Source: CAYZMS01 sp964479625 | GTDB taxonomy: Bacteria > Bacteroidota > Bacteroidia > Chitinophagales > Saprospiraceae | Reading direction: 5' to 3' | Length of the DNA stretch: 64,000 nt | NCBI GenBank assembly: GCA_964479625.1 | Contig: CAYZMS010000004.1 | Coordinates: forward strand, 1 to 64,000 | Part shown: positions 8,369 to 16,899 of the stretch, piece after piece | Numbering within the stretch: the stretch's first letter is position 1 | Layout: every line of letters begins with the position of its first letter | Made by a program: the position numbers and the translations under genes | Notes under the pieces: model-generated | Told to the model about the DNA's origin: nothing | Seen by the model: the letters and a program-made list of their open reading frames with translations, nothing else | Databases searched by the model: none

Positions 8369-9573
8369 GAAAAATGAGGTAGGCTGGCCCTGAACAAACG
8401 GGACGGTTTCTCAGCTTTTAATCTTGGCGACTTTCCATTTGGAACCAGGAAACTGTCCCCTTTTCTTAAGGTTTCCTGGTTCTGAACGGTTATTTCTCCT
8501 TCTAAAATCAGAAATATCCTGGGGCCTACAGCGGATTTACTGGTGAATGTCTCCCCACCTGGTAATTCGACAGCACTTAATAAAAAATCTTCTACGGGAG
8601 CAGGATAATGCTTTTCAAATCTATTTTCTGCTTCACCTTTGAGGATTTCGGGTTCGACCGGTATGAATTTCAGGTGCTTTAAAAGTTGGTCCACATCTAC
8701 GTGTTTGGGGGTTAAACCACCTCTGAAGACATTGTCCGAATTAGCCATCAGTTCTATATTGACGCCTTCCAGGTAGGCATGCATTATTCCCGCCTCCTGA
8801 AAAATACCTTCTCCGGCCGCTAACTCCACTATATTCATCATGTAAATGGAAAAAACGCCCCTGTCGTAATGACCATCGGGGGATGTGTAGTCCTGCAAGG
8901 CGATCCCGGCCCAGTATTCGGGTTGGTTTTTGGTAAAGGACTGCCCGTTCAATTCCTGTTGAAGGCCAGAAAGCAATTTATTAACCTGTGACTGCGGCAT
9001 TTCCATGATCAACTGGTAGGCCTGCCTGAGCGTCAGCTTTTCAATGGAATCAGAAAGGGCACTCCAACTTTTTACCCGCCTGAAATTTACCTTGATTTGA
9101 TCCATAGGTAAAAAACCGTGTAACAACCAAAATGGAGTTAAAGCCACCATGATTTCCGGTTTATGGTTATTATCACGGAAATTACGATGGAATGCGGTCA
9201 CAGGAATTCCGGCTTGCTCCTCCAGTTCGAAACCCCTTTCTGCCTCCTCTTTAGAAGGGTGTGCCTGAATGCTTAACATTTTATTAACATCCAGTACTTT
9301 GAATAAAAAGGGCAACCGATGATTGAAACGGTTTGCCACTTCTGGTCCCAATATTTCCTTCGAGTGCCTCCGAACCAATTCTGTTAAGGGTACTGAACCA
9401 TGCTCTGTAGTAGCCTTGGCAGGCCCTTTAGGATGATCTCCCAACCATAGCTCTGCCTCCGGAACCTGCTCCGCATTAGGTTTATTTAATAATTCGGATA
9501 TATAATTTTTACCCCCCCAGTCATAGTTTTGAATAAAGCCTTTAAGGGGGTAGAAGGGTGGAGTCAATTCCAT
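8365..9573 (-). CDS. manA: Mannose-6-phosphate isomerase, class I
   Basis: A 402-residue type I phosphomannose isomerase interconverting mannose-6-phosphate and fructose-6-phosphate. Family blocks are in order: NYDWGGKNYISELL (N-terminus), ELWLGDHPKG, SIQAHPSKEEAERGF and HKPEIMVALTPFWLLHGF with the zinc-binding Gln/His/Glu residues, then IMHAYLEGVNIELMANSDN and RGGLTPKHVDV. Length is normal for the family. In the cell it links glycolysis with mannose metabolism and GDP-sugar supply. It is convergent with htrA (ends overlap) and divergent from ruvX. Confidence 0.93.
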   Translation of the reverse strand: MELTPPFYPLKGFIQNYDWGGKNYISELLNKPNAEQVPEAELWLGDHPKGPAKATTEHGSVPLTELVRRHSKEILGPEVANRFNHRLPFLFKVLDVNKMLSIQAHPSKEEAERGFELEEQAGIPVTAFHRNFRDNNHKPEIMVALTPFWLLHGFLPMDQIKVNFRRVKSWSALSDSIEKLTLRQAYQLIMEMPQSQVNKLLSGLQQELNGQSFTKNQPEYWAGIALQDYTSPDGHYDRGVFSIYMMNIVELAAGEGIFQEAGIMHAYLEGVNIELMANSDNVFRGGLTPKHVDVDQLLKHLKFIPVEPEILKGEAENRFEKHYPAPVEDFLLSAVELPGGETFTSKSAVGPRIFLILEGEITVQNQETLRKGDSFLVPNGKSPRLKAEKPSRLFRASLPHFS

Positions 9574-9712
9574 GGAGTTAACATTTTTTTAAAATTGCTT
9601 TTGGGATTGAATAATTTTGCTTTATCTTTAAACCTATACAGCGTTCTAGTAATTCAATTAAGGGGAACGGTTGCTGGATTTTTTCTGGCAACCGTTTATT
9701 ATTTTATAGCTT

Positions 9713-10129
9713 ATGGGGCGTATACTCGCCATTGATTACGGAACTAAACGCACAGGGCTCGCCGTCTCTGATCCGCTTCGGATTATTGCAAATGGATTGG
9801 AAACCGTTGCTACGGCTGAACTTTTTCCATTTCTGGAGACTTATCTACAACAAAAAACAGTGGATATTATTGTAGTTGGTGAACCTTTGCATCTCGATGG
9901 CCGGCCGGCACAAATTGCCCATTTAGTGACCGGGCTCGTCCGTAAATTAAAGAAAAAATATCCGAACATAAAGATAGTGTTGCAAGACGAACGCTATACC
10001 TCTGAAGAAGCCAAGGATATCATTCGGCAAAGTGGACTAGGCCGTAAAAAGCGCCGGGACAAATCCTTGGTTGATAAGGTCAGTGCTGTTCTGATCCTGC
10101 AGGATTACATGGAGAATGTTGCTGAATAG
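9713..10129 (+). CDS. ruvX: Putative pre-16S rRNA nuclease / Holliday junction resolvase RuvX (YqgF)
   Basis: The 138-residue YqgF/RuvX protein has the RNase H-like motifs LAIDYGTKRTGLAVSDP (Asp8), VVGEPLHLDGR, DERYTSEEA and the final acidic VDKVSAVLIL. In E. coli the homologue matures the 5' end of 16S rRNA; a Holliday-junction resolvase activity is the older annotation. The ATG at 9713 fits the family N-terminus exactly. The peptide deformylase gene starts 2 bp after its stop, so the two form an operon. Confidence 0.93.
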   Translation: MGRILAIDYGTKRTGLAVSDPLRIIANGLETVATAELFPFLETYLQQKTVDIIVVGEPLHLDGRPAQIAHLVTGLVRKLKKKYPNIKIVLQDERYTSEEAKDIIRQSGLGRKKRRDKSLVDKVSAVLILQDYMENVAE

Positions 10130-10131
10130 TT

Positions 10132-10686
10132 ATGATTTTACCCATTTTTGCCTACGGGCACCCCGTTTTAACAAAGGAAACTGCCCGCATTGATGCAGAT
10201 TACCCCGAACTGGATCGGCTTATTGCAGATATGTGGGAGACCATGTACCATGCCAAAGGAGTTGGCCTTGCAGCTCCACAGATAGGGAAATCCATTCGTT
10301 TATTTCTGGTAGACACCAAACAACTAGAAGAAGAGGAAGATGAAGAACCAGGGATCAAACGCGTTTTTATCAATGCGGAAATCCTGGAAGAAGAAGGGGA
10401 TCCCTGGAGTTATGAAGAGGGGTGCCTAAGTATCCCCAATATTCGTGGGGAAGTGGAACGCCTGCCCCGGATAAATATTCAATATCAGGATGCCTCCTTC
10501 CAAACCCATCAGGAGACTTTCACCGGGATCAATGCCCGGGTGATACAGCATGAGTACGATCACGTGGATGGCATTTTGTTCGTAGAGCTTCTAAAGCCGG
10601 TAAAAAAACAATTGATCCGCCGTAAACTGGAGGCCATTCGAAAGGGTAAAGCAGGTACCGACTACAAAATGAAATTTTCAAAATAA
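10132..10686 (+). CDS. def: Peptide deformylase
   Basis: A 184-residue metalloenzyme that removes the formyl group from nascent protein N-termini. All three family motifs are present: GVGLAAPQIG (43-52), EEGCLSIP with metal ligand C98, and QHEYDH with H140, catalytic E141 and H144. An acidic EEEEDEE insertion (about 66-72) lengthens one loop relative to E. coli. It is translationally coupled to ruvX (2-bp gap). Confidence 0.95.
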   Translation: MILPIFAYGHPVLTKETARIDADYPELDRLIADMWETMYHAKGVGLAAPQIGKSIRLFLVDTKQLEEEEDEEPGIKRVFINAEILEEEGDPWSYEEGCLSIPNIRGEVERLPRINIQYQDASFQTHQETFTGINARVIQHEYDHVDGILFVELLKPVKKQLIRRKLEAIRKGKAGTDYKMKFSK

Positions 10687-10702
10687 AAAGCCTTCAGGGC
10701 GC

Positions 10703-11344
10703 TTATTTTTTTCGGCCGAAATCGGCTGGTATTTCTCCCCATTCTTCGGTTTCCCATTTCAAAACGGGGTTGGAATAGGTGTTTTGGAGGAGCCATAGTT
10801 CAGCTCTTTCGATCAATTGAAAAAGCCTTTCGGTTTTTGGGGAATGCGGAAGCTTAGTCCGACAACTTTTTTTTATGACCCAGCCCATGGCAATTTTCGA
10901 GTCTGAATAGATGGCAGTTTCCTGTTTTCCCTCGCGTTTTAACTGTGCCAGACCGTGAACAATCGCCAGGAACTCACCAATATTGTTGGTCCCAAGTTCA
11001 AACTTTTGGTGGAAGACCTGGGCCCCTGTTTGGGTGTGCACTCCCTGGTACTCCATGGCCCCGGGATTACCGCTACAGGCCGCATCCACACTAAGGCTAT
11101 CCCATACGATGGGGGCATCTGCAGGTGGCCCACCGGGTCTTTTATCAAGGGAGGAAAAGGTACCCTTTCCTACAAAGTCAGCATAGGGCTGGTAAAAGGC
11201 TGCTTCTGCCTCTTCCTTTCGGGAGAAGCTTTTATACTTTGCCCCAGAGTACCCTTGTATCTGTTGTTGGCATGCCGACCAGCTTTCATATATGCCCGGG
11301 TTGTGGCCTTCCCAGACTACATAGAATTTTTTTTTCCCAGTCAT
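10703..11344 (-). CDS. Ribonuclease H with N-terminal hybrid-binding domain
   Basis: A 213-residue protein with an N-terminal RNase H1 hybrid-binding (viroplasmin-like) domain (residues 5-50, KFYVVWEGHNPGIYESW and YKSFSRKEEAEAAF). A type I RNase H catalytic domain follows (about 75-213), with SLSVDAACSGNPGAMEYQGV, the Glu-bearing NNIGEFLAIVHGL and AIYSDSKIAMGWV. It cleaves RNA in RNA-DNA hybrids during replication and R-loop removal. It is convergent with def and only 16 bp separate the stops; a short hairpin with T tract lies there. Confidence 0.9.
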   Translation of the reverse strand: MTGKKKFYVVWEGHNPGIYESWSACQQQIQGYSGAKYKSFSRKEEAEAAFYQPYADFVGKGTFSSLDKRPGGPPADAPIVWDSLSVDAACSGNPGAMEYQGVHTQTGAQVFHQKFELGTNNIGEFLAIVHGLAQLKREGKQETAIYSDSKIAMGWVIKKSCRTKLPHSPKTERLFQLIERAELWLLQNTYSNPVLKWETEEWGEIPADFGRKK

Positions 11345-11541
11345 GGTAATCCTGTCGGTTGGTTAGGTGCTGAAAATAGTTATTGTTAGCGTAATTTTTC
11401 AAGATTAGCCCAGAAGACGCTGCCAGTTTGTTTAAACCTGCCTTTAAGGGTGAAGGCCCCAGAATTTAGACGTATACACCAAAAAGGGATGGTTTCGCAT
11501 CCAATTAAACAGGACCACGGCATAAGGGAAAGTCCATGTTC

Positions 11542-11573
11542 TTTGACAACCTGATCATTTGGCCGTACTTTAG
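11542..11573 (+). promoter_or_regulatory. Candidate promoter of tatD
   Basis: TTTG (11542-11545), a 20-bp spacer and TACTTTAG (11566-11573; 7 of 8 match to TAnnTTTG counting the free positions). The predicted transcription start falls within a few bases of the ATG at 11579, implying a near-leaderless mRNA. Confidence 0.4.
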
Positions 11574-11578
11574 CAGTT

Positions 11579-12352
11579 ATGGAACAAACACGGCTTATAG
11601 ACACGCATACGCATTTGTACGTCGAACAATTTGAAGCGGATCGAAAGGAAGTGATCGAACGAGCGATCGAAAAAGGAGTGGAAGCTTTTTATTTGCCCAA
11701 TATCGATAGCAAGTCGATACCGGGTATGTTACAACTGGAACGAGAATGGCCTGACCACTGCTTTGCCATGATGGGGTTGCACCCGTGTTCAGTGGGAACC
11801 GATTACCAGGAAGAGCTTGCCACAGTAAGAAATTGGTTGGACCAACGCCCTTTTGTAGCGATCGGTGAAATTGGCATTGACCTGTATTGGGATAAAACCT
11901 ATCGCAAGCAGCAGGAGGAAGCTTTTCTGCAACAAGCAGCATGGGCAATAGATCTGAAGCGCCCCATCGTTATCCATTCCAGGGAATCCATCGACCTTTT
12001 GATAGAATTGATCCGGGAATTAAATGATGACCAGCTGTATGGAATATTTCATTGTTTCACCGGTACTATTGAACAGGCAGAGGCAATCCAGGACTTAGGT
12101 TTCATTCTGGGGATTGGAGGGGTCCTCAGCTTTAAAAATGCGGGATTAGACAAGGTTTTAAAACAGGTTCCTTTGGAAAGCATGGTCCTGGAAACGGACT
12201 CTCCCTATCTGGCGCCGGTACCTTATCGAGGGAAGCGTAACGAGAGTGGCTACTTACTGGAGATCGCCAGGCGTCTTGCGGAGGTGAAAAATTGTACACT
12301 CGACGACATTGCCACTCAAACCACAGTAAATGCCCGTCGAATCTTTGCCTAA
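11579..12352 (+). CDS. TatD family metal-dependent hydrolase
   Basis: A 257-residue TIM-barrel hydrolase of the TatD DNase family. Metal-binding and active-site motifs are all present: LIDTHTHLY (N-terminus), MGLHPCSV, GEIGIDLYWD, VIHSRES, GIFHCFTG and ETDSPYLAPVPYRGKRNES near the C-terminus. Family members are 3'-5' exonucleases or D-aminoacyl-tRNA deacylases, so the exact substrate is open. It stands alone, and a promoter can be read immediately upstream (11542-11573). Confidence 0.9.
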   Translation: MEQTRLIDTHTHLYVEQFEADRKEVIERAIEKGVEAFYLPNIDSKSIPGMLQLEREWPDHCFAMMGLHPCSVGTDYQEELATVRNWLDQRPFVAIGEIGIDLYWDKTYRKQQEEAFLQQAAWAIDLKRPIVIHSRESIDLLIELIRELNDDQLYGIFHCFTGTIEQAEAIQDLGFILGIGGVLSFKNAGLDKVLKQVPLESMVLETDSPYLAPVPYRGKRNESGYLLEIARRLAEVKNCTLDDIATQTTVNARRIFA

Positions 12353-12430
12353 TGCTCTACTTTTTTCGCGAAAAAGAACCAAATGCTACCCTGGGAAGTG
12401 GGGAATTTGCAAATTTTAGCTGCCGAATCC

Positions 12431-12460
12431 TTTGCAATGAGGGAGGAAAACTTATTTTTG
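12431..12460 (+). promoter_or_regulatory. Candidate promoter of tRNA-Ser and possibly the ExbBD operon
   Basis: TTTG (12431-12434), an 18-bp spacer and TATTTTTG (12453-12460), a full match to the Bacteroidota -7 consensus. The predicted start lies about 80 nt before the tRNA. I see no terminator between the tRNA and the downstream exbB-like gene (57 bp), so the same transcript could continue into it. Confidence 0.5.
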
Positions 12461-12548
12461 CTTTTGTTTTTAAAATTCTGGGTCAATTGATATTTTGGCT
12501 CCAAGAGTGGGATGTTCCCTTCAAAACCCAGGTTTCCAGAAAAAATAG

Positions 12549-12635
12549 GGAGAGGTGCTCGAGTGGTTGAAGAGGCACGCCTGGAAAGCGTGTATGCCGG
12601 AAACGGTATCGAGGGTTCGAATCCCTTCCTCTCCG
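12549..12635 (+). tRNA. tRNA-Ser (anticodon GGA)
   Basis: The 87-nt class II tRNA shows acceptor GGAGAGG (12549-12555) pairing with CCTCTCC (12628-12634). The anticodon stem CACGC/GCGTG (12576-12580/12588-12592) closes the loop CTGGAAA with anticodon GGA at 12583-12585. A long variable arm follows, then the T arm GAGGG-TTCGAAT-CCCTT. The discriminator base is G, as expected for serine. CCA is not encoded. It reads codons UCC and UCU. Confidence 0.97.
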
Positions 12636-12691
12636 CATTAAATACTTACAAATCAACTTAAAAAGGACGAAAACGTAAAACCTTATTGACT

Positions 12692-13546
12692 ATGCGTAAA
12701 TTATTAGCACTACTGCTTGTTATGGGCTTAGTTTCATTCAGCCTGAACTATGGCTTTGCTCAAGAAAATGAAAATGCGGTAGAAGAAGCTGCCGATCAAA
12801 TGGAAGAAGCCGCTGAAGATGCTGCTGAAGCAGTGGAAACAACCGTAGATGAGGCAGCGCAAAGCGCTGAAAACGCCATGGACGCTGTTGAGGAAGAAGC
12901 AGCCCAATTGTCCGGTTTCCAGATCCTGAAAAAGTATTTCATCGATGGGGACTGGCGTTTTATGAGCCTGGTATTGATCTGTTTGATCCTGGGTCTTGCT
13001 TTCTGTATCGAACGCATTATTACCCTGAACATCGCCACTGTCAATACTGACAAATTGCTGTCCCGAATTGACGAAAAGTTAAAGGCCGGTGATGTAGACG
13101 GTGCTATGGAGGTATGTAAGTCAACTCCTGGGCCAACAGCCAGCATCTTGTACGAAGGCTTGAAAGCTGCTGATCACGGCCCGGAAGCTGTCGAAAAATC
13201 AATCGTAGCTTACGGTGGCGTTCAGATGGGTCTGCTGGAGCGTGGTTTGGTTTGGATCTCTTTGTTCATCGCTATTGCTCCGATGCTTGGGTTCATGGGT
13301 ACGGTAATTGGTATGATCACCGCCTTCGACCGTATTGAAGCGGTAGGTGACCTTTCTCCTTCGGTTGTAGCCGGTGGTATTAAGGTGGCCCTGCTGACTA
13401 CAGTTTTTGGTTTGATCACCGCGATTATCCTGCAGATTTTCTACAACTACATCGTAAACAAAATCGACGGAATCGTTAACCGCATGGAAGATGCTTCTAT
13501 TGCCTTGGTTGACGTTATGGCAGAAAACAACGTTTTTTCTAAATAA
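12692..13546 (+). CDS. MotA/TolQ/ExbB proton channel family protein
   Basis: The protein (284 residues from ATG 12692; an in-frame TTG at 12686 is less likely) has a cleavable signal peptide ending NYGFAQE. An Ala/Glu-rich acidic segment follows (about 25-70), then the three-helix ExbB fold with membrane segments about 90-112, 185-210 and 225-250, including APMLGFMGTVIGMITAF and VALLTTVFGLITAI. ExbB channels use the proton gradient to power TonB-dependent uptake or TolA-like functions. It is the first protein gene of a four-gene operon (ExbB, small membrane protein, two ExbD). The signal peptide plus acidic N-terminal extension is a Bacteroidota form of the family. Confidence 0.9.
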   Translation: MRKLLALLLVMGLVSFSLNYGFAQENENAVEEAADQMEEAAEDAAEAVETTVDEAAQSAENAMDAVEEEAAQLSGFQILKKYFIDGDWRFMSLVLICLILGLAFCIERIITLNIATVNTDKLLSRIDEKLKAGDVDGAMEVCKSTPGPTASILYEGLKAADHGPEAVEKSIVAYGGVQMGLLERGLVWISLFIAIAPMLGFMGTVIGMITAFDRIEAVGDLSPSVVAGGIKVALLTTVFGLITAIILQIFYNYIVNKIDGIVNRMEDASIALVDVMAENNVFSK

Positions 13547-13566
13547 TTTGAACACCACCTTACATT

Positions 13567-14037
13567 ATGTATCAATTTCTAGTTAAAAGAGGACAAACAA
13601 TAGGTTTCCTGTTGGGTGTCGTAGTGGTGGTCTTATTCTTAGCAACTGCTTTGAATGGCATCAGCACCTGGGATTCTTCAGATACCACGACTGATCGCTT
13701 TAATATTGGTTTGGGCGGAGCGGTAGCATTGACTTTGATCGCTGCAGCGGCTATGGTTCTGTTCGGGCTGTTTAATATAGCTACCAATCTCAAATCATCG
13801 CTCAAAGGACTGATCGGGTTTGCCGTATTGGTAGTCATTGCCTTAATTGCATATTCCACTGCAAATGGCGATATTACCAATGAAATCAGACCCATACAAG
13901 AAACTGCTGCCAAAACAGGAGGGGTCGACGGAGGAAGCCTTAAGTTTATCGGAGGGGCCATTTCAACAGCCGTAATTCTGATAGGCATCGCTTTCCTTGC
14001 CTTTATTCTTGCAGAGGTTCGAAATTTGTTCAGATAA
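13567..14037 (+). CDS. Hypothetical four-helix membrane protein of the ExbBD operon
   Basis: The 156-residue protein has four predicted membrane helices (about 12-30, 48-68, 80-97 and 130-152) and a short soluble loop rich in T/G between helices 3 and 4. I do not recognise a characterised family. Its position between exbB- and exbD-like genes (20-bp and 12-bp gaps) suggests a membrane partner of this energising complex. Confidence 0.8.
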   Translation: MYQFLVKRGQTIGFLLGVVVVVLFLATALNGISTWDSSDTTTDRFNIGLGGAVALTLIAAAAMVLFGLFNIATNLKSSLKGLIGFAVLVVIALIAYSTANGDITNEIRPIQETAAKTGGVDGGSLKFIGGAISTAVILIGIAFLAFILAEVRNLFR

Positions 14038-14049
14038 AAAAATAGCGCT

Positions 14050-14607
14050 ATGGCCAGAACTAGTTCAAGAGATCGTATGACAAATGAGATCAACGCGGGG
14101 TCCATGGCCGATATCGCGTTCCTTTTGCTCATTTTCTTTCTTGTGACCACAACCATTGTTGAAGATAAAGGTATTTTGGTGCGTCTTCCGCCCTGGTCTG
14201 AAGAAGAACCAGACATCGCTCAGTTTAACAAGCGTAATGTTTATTCTGTATTGGTAAACGCCCAAAACCAGCTGCTGGTTAGGGGAGAGCCGATGCGGGT
14301 ACAGGATCTGAAGGAAAATGCCAAAGAATTCATTTATAACCCTAACAGGCGTCCAGACCTGGCAGAATCTCCAGGAAAGGCAGTAATCTCCCTGAAAAAT
14401 GACAGGGGAACGGATTACGGTACCTACCTGGCGGTTTATAATGAATTAAAGGCTGCATACAACGAATTATGGGATGAATTATCCCAGCGTAAATACGGTC
14501 GACCCTACAGTGAAGATCTGCCGATTTCAATGAAGAGAACGATCAAGGATGAAATTCCGATGATTCTCTCCGAGGCAGAGCCCACTAACTTTGGTGAAGA
14601 AAATTAA
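14050..14607 (+). CDS. ExbD/TolR family biopolymer transport protein (first copy)
   Basis: This 185-residue protein has a cytoplasmic N-terminus and one membrane helix (about 18-38) containing the functional Asp in GSMADIAFLLLIFFLVTTT. A periplasmic domain follows (about 45-185), longer than E. coli ExbD (141 residues). ExbD subunits couple proton flow through ExbB to TonB. The C-terminal part (about 90-185) has an insertion containing NELKAAYNELWDELSQRKYG, typical of Bacteroidota paralogues. It is the third gene of the operon, 12 bp before the second exbD copy. Confidence 0.9.
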   Translation: MARTSSRDRMTNEINAGSMADIAFLLLIFFLVTTTIVEDKGILVRLPPWSEEEPDIAQFNKRNVYSVLVNAQNQLLVRGEPMRVQDLKENAKEFIYNPNRRPDLAESPGKAVISLKNDRGTDYGTYLAVYNELKAAYNELWDELSQRKYGRPYSEDLPISMKRTIKDEIPMILSEAEPTNFGEEN

Positions 14608-14618
14608 AATGAACAACC

Positions 14619-15089
14619 ATGTCTAAGTTTTCAAAAAAGAGGGGAAAGGCCGATCCAGCTATTTCAACAGCCTCTTTGCCGGATATCATCTTCATGTTGC
14701 TCTTCTTCTTTATGGTAGTTACCGTATTGAGAGACGCAGAATTGAAGGTGAAAGTGAATACCCCTTATGCTTCAGAGTTGACCAAGCTGGAAGAAAAATC
14801 CCTTGTGAATTACCTGTATGTCGGTCGGCCAACGGTTCAGTATCAGGCCGTCTATGGAACCAAACCGCGTCTTCAACTGGGAGATAAGTTTGCCGATGTT
14901 TCGGAAATTCCGCTGTTCCTGGAAAAGCACAAGACCAAAGTGCCCGAAGCCCGCCATGGTCAAATTACTTCTTCCCTTCGTGTAGATGGAGAGGTGACTA
15001 TGGGAATCGTACAGGATATTAAAATACAACTGCGGAAAGCCAATCAGCTGAAGGTTAACTATTCTGCAAAAAAGAATCCGACCGAATAG
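14619..15089 (+). CDS. ExbD/TolR family biopolymer transport protein (second copy)
   Basis: A 156-residue ExbD paralogue. The single membrane helix (about 18-40) carries the conserved Asp in ASLPDIIFMLLFFFMVVT, followed by a periplasmic domain with the ExbD-like end VDGEVTMGIVQDIKIQLRKAN. Two different ExbD proteins next to one ExbB suggest a heteromeric motor, as seen in other Bacteroidota. It is the last gene of the operon; a strong bidirectional terminator follows at 15112-15153. Confidence 0.9.
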   Translation: MSKFSKKRGKADPAISTASLPDIIFMLLFFFMVVTVLRDAELKVKVNTPYASELTKLEEKSLVNYLYVGRPTVQYQAVYGTKPRLQLGDKFADVSEIPLFLEKHKTKVPEARHGQITSSLRVDGEVTMGIVQDIKIQLRKANQLKVNYSAKKNPTE

Positions 15090-15111
15090 AGATTACAGTA
15101 AGAATAGCTAT

Positions 15112-15153
15112 AAAAAAGCCATTTCCCATATCTATGGAAAATGGCTTTTTTTA
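15112..15153. terminator. Bidirectional terminator between exbD and the DUF4293 gene
   Basis: AAAAAAGCCATTT... (15112-15130) pairs with ...AAAATGGCTTTTTTT (15135-15152) in a long hairpin, with A/T tracts on both sides. It can serve the plus-strand ExbBD operon and the convergent minus-strand gene. Confidence 0.8.
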
Positions 15154-15174
15154 TTTTCCGGACCGAACCCGGCT

Positions 15175-15615
15175 TTAGCGGAGCCGGTCGGCGGACCGAA
15201 CCAGCTTTTCGTCCTTATTGATGAAGCGGTAAGCCAGGAAAAGCATGGTAAGGGCAATGAGCGGAAGAAAAATGCCAAACTGTTCTTCGATATTGGTAGT
15301 CCCCCAAACTTCACTTTCATTGTAGGCTATGACCACTACCAGTATAACTGCCAGGACCAGACTGATGATGGAGAAGATCGTCAGGCGCATTTGCAGGCGA
15401 CGATTTTTAAATAGAAAGATGGCGATAAGGGCTAGTAAAGCACTTACTCCAAAAAAGCCCATTAAAACGGGCTGGTCCGTAATGGAATACAGGCTATCCG
15501 AAAAAAGGGCAGATTCAGTGATGGCCGTCTCTGACATGGCAAAGGGAACCCCCAATAAGCCTAAGGTGGAAATACCGGCGAAGGCAAGGAAAATGGATTG
15601 TATCCGCTGGATCAT
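15175..15615 (-). CDS. DUF4293 family membrane protein
   Basis: The 146-residue protein begins MIQRIQSIFLAFAG, the typical start of the Bacteroidota-specific DUF4293 family. It has four membrane helices (about 6-25, 50-70, 76-100 and 118-136) and a basic C-terminal tail. The ORF could be extended upstream to 15720, but the family N-terminus fixes ATG 15615. CAAAGATA at 15658-15665 reads TATCTTTG on the minus strand and is a plausible -7 box for this start. Function unknown. Confidence 0.8.
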   Translation of the reverse strand: MIQRIQSIFLAFAGISTLGLLGVPFAMSETAITESALFSDSLYSITDQPVLMGFFGVSALLALIAIFLFKNRRLQMRLTIFSIISLVLAVILVVVIAYNESEVWGTTNIEEQFGIFLPLIALTMLFLAYRFINKDEKLVRSADRLR

Positions 15616-15687
15616 TGGATTTAGGTTTACGCAGTTGAAAATATATGCTTGTGGAGTCAAAGATAAGAACTGCCTTAATTTATTGCT

Positions 15688-16830
15688 ATGGAAAGCAGCC
15701 TTAGCTTCTGGGAACGCCAAAGCCTGATCGGATCACCTGAATTGGTCGTTTTAGGTAGTGGCATCGTTGGCCTGAATGCGGCTCTGACTTACCTGGAAAG
15801 GTTCCCTAAAGGGAAGGTATTGGTGCTGGAAAGGGGACCACTACCCAGCGGAGCAAGTACCAAGAATGCTGGCTTTGCTTGTATAGGCAGTATGACGGAG
15901 TTACTCTCCGACTTACAACAAATGGAACCATCTGCCCTTTGGGATCTGGTGGAGGCCCGCTATCGAGGCCTGCAAGGCTTGCGGGAACGTCTGGGAGACG
16001 ATACTATTCATTACGAACCCTTGGGAGGTTTTGAGCTTTTCCGGCTGGAAGAACAGGGTTTATTCGAAACCTGTTTGGATCGAATGGAGGTATTTAACCA
16101 GGCTCTTGGCTCCATAACAGGGCTAAAGGAAACCTTCACCCAGGCAAGTAAGCGAGTAGAGGAATTTGGGTTCGATCAAACCAAACACCTCATCCTGAAT
16201 GAGGCGGAGGGCCAACTCGATACCGGCCGGATGATGCAGGCTCTTCTTCAGTTGGTACGCGAAAAGGGAGCGACTATTATCAACGGGGTAGAAGTGTCGG
16301 CTTGGGAAGTAAATGAGCATGGGGTAGAAATCCAAACCAACTGCGGATGGCGGATACGGACGGCTTACTTATTGGTCGCTACCAATGCTTTCACTTCCCG
16401 TTTAATACCGGGACTGGAACTTCAAGCTGCCCGTAATCAGGTGCTGATTACTGAACCTATTCCCGACCTAAAGGTCAAAGGAAGTTTTCACTACGATCAA
16501 GGCTATTACTATTTTCGAAACGTGGGGAACAGAATCCTTCTGGGCGGAGGGCGGCATCTTGCTCCGGAAACCGAGATGACGGATGCCTTTGGTACCACTC
16601 CGCTAATCAGGCAACGGTTAGAAGGCTTGTTAAACGAAGTGATCCTTCCGTGTACAAAAGTCCATATAGATGCCTGGTGGTCTGGTATACTGGGAACAGG
16701 CCCAGTAAAATCGCCGATCGTTAGAACCATTGAAAATAGGGTCCAGTTGGCTGTACGCCTAGGAGGTATGGGCGTTGCCATTGGGACCGAAGTGGGCGCG
16801 CGCGCCGTTCGGGAGTTAATGAATTGGTAA
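15688..16830 (+). CDS. FAD-dependent oxidoreductase (DAO family)
   Basis: The 380-residue flavoenzyme has the Rossmann motif VVLGSGIVGLNAAL (about 13-26). The acidic end of its second strand, VLVLERG, and STKNAGFACIGS complete the FAD site. The D-amino-acid-oxidase fold continues with GRMMQALLQLV and ends with WWSGILGTGPVKSPIV and GMGVAIGTEVGARA. The family oxidises amines or amino acids (glycine oxidase, gamma-glutamylputrescine oxidase and relatives), so the substrate cannot be read from sequence. It lies upstream of the OstA-like gene (69 bp), in the same orientation. Confidence 0.85.
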   Translation: MESSLSFWERQSLIGSPELVVLGSGIVGLNAALTYLERFPKGKVLVLERGPLPSGASTKNAGFACIGSMTELLSDLQQMEPSALWDLVEARYRGLQGLRERLGDDTIHYEPLGGFELFRLEEQGLFETCLDRMEVFNQALGSITGLKETFTQASKRVEEFGFDQTKHLILNEAEGQLDTGRMMQALLQLVREKGATIINGVEVSAWEVNEHGVEIQTNCGWRIRTAYLLVATNAFTSRLIPGLELQAARNQVLITEPIPDLKVKGSFHYDQGYYYFRNVGNRILLGGGRHLAPETEMTDAFGTTPLIRQRLEGLLNEVILPCTKVHIDAWWSGILGTGPVKSPIVRTIENRVQLAVRLGGMGVAIGTEVGARAVRELMNW

Positions 16831-16899
16831 ACCGGGGATTCGAAAAGAGGGATTGAAAAGATGTATGTACTTTTGCATGTTCAATTGCCGTATTCGAAT

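Noticed and set aside
12353..12570. ORF starting at ATG 12353, overlapping the tatD stop as TAATG
   Set aside because: It runs through the tRNA promoter and into the tRNA-Ser gene, and its composition is not protein-like beyond the first residues.
13572..14216. Long minus-strand ORF opposite the hypothetical membrane protein and the start of exbD
   Set aside because: It is a mirror of the plus-strand codon bias; the plus-strand genes have clear ExbBD-operon spacing and motifs.
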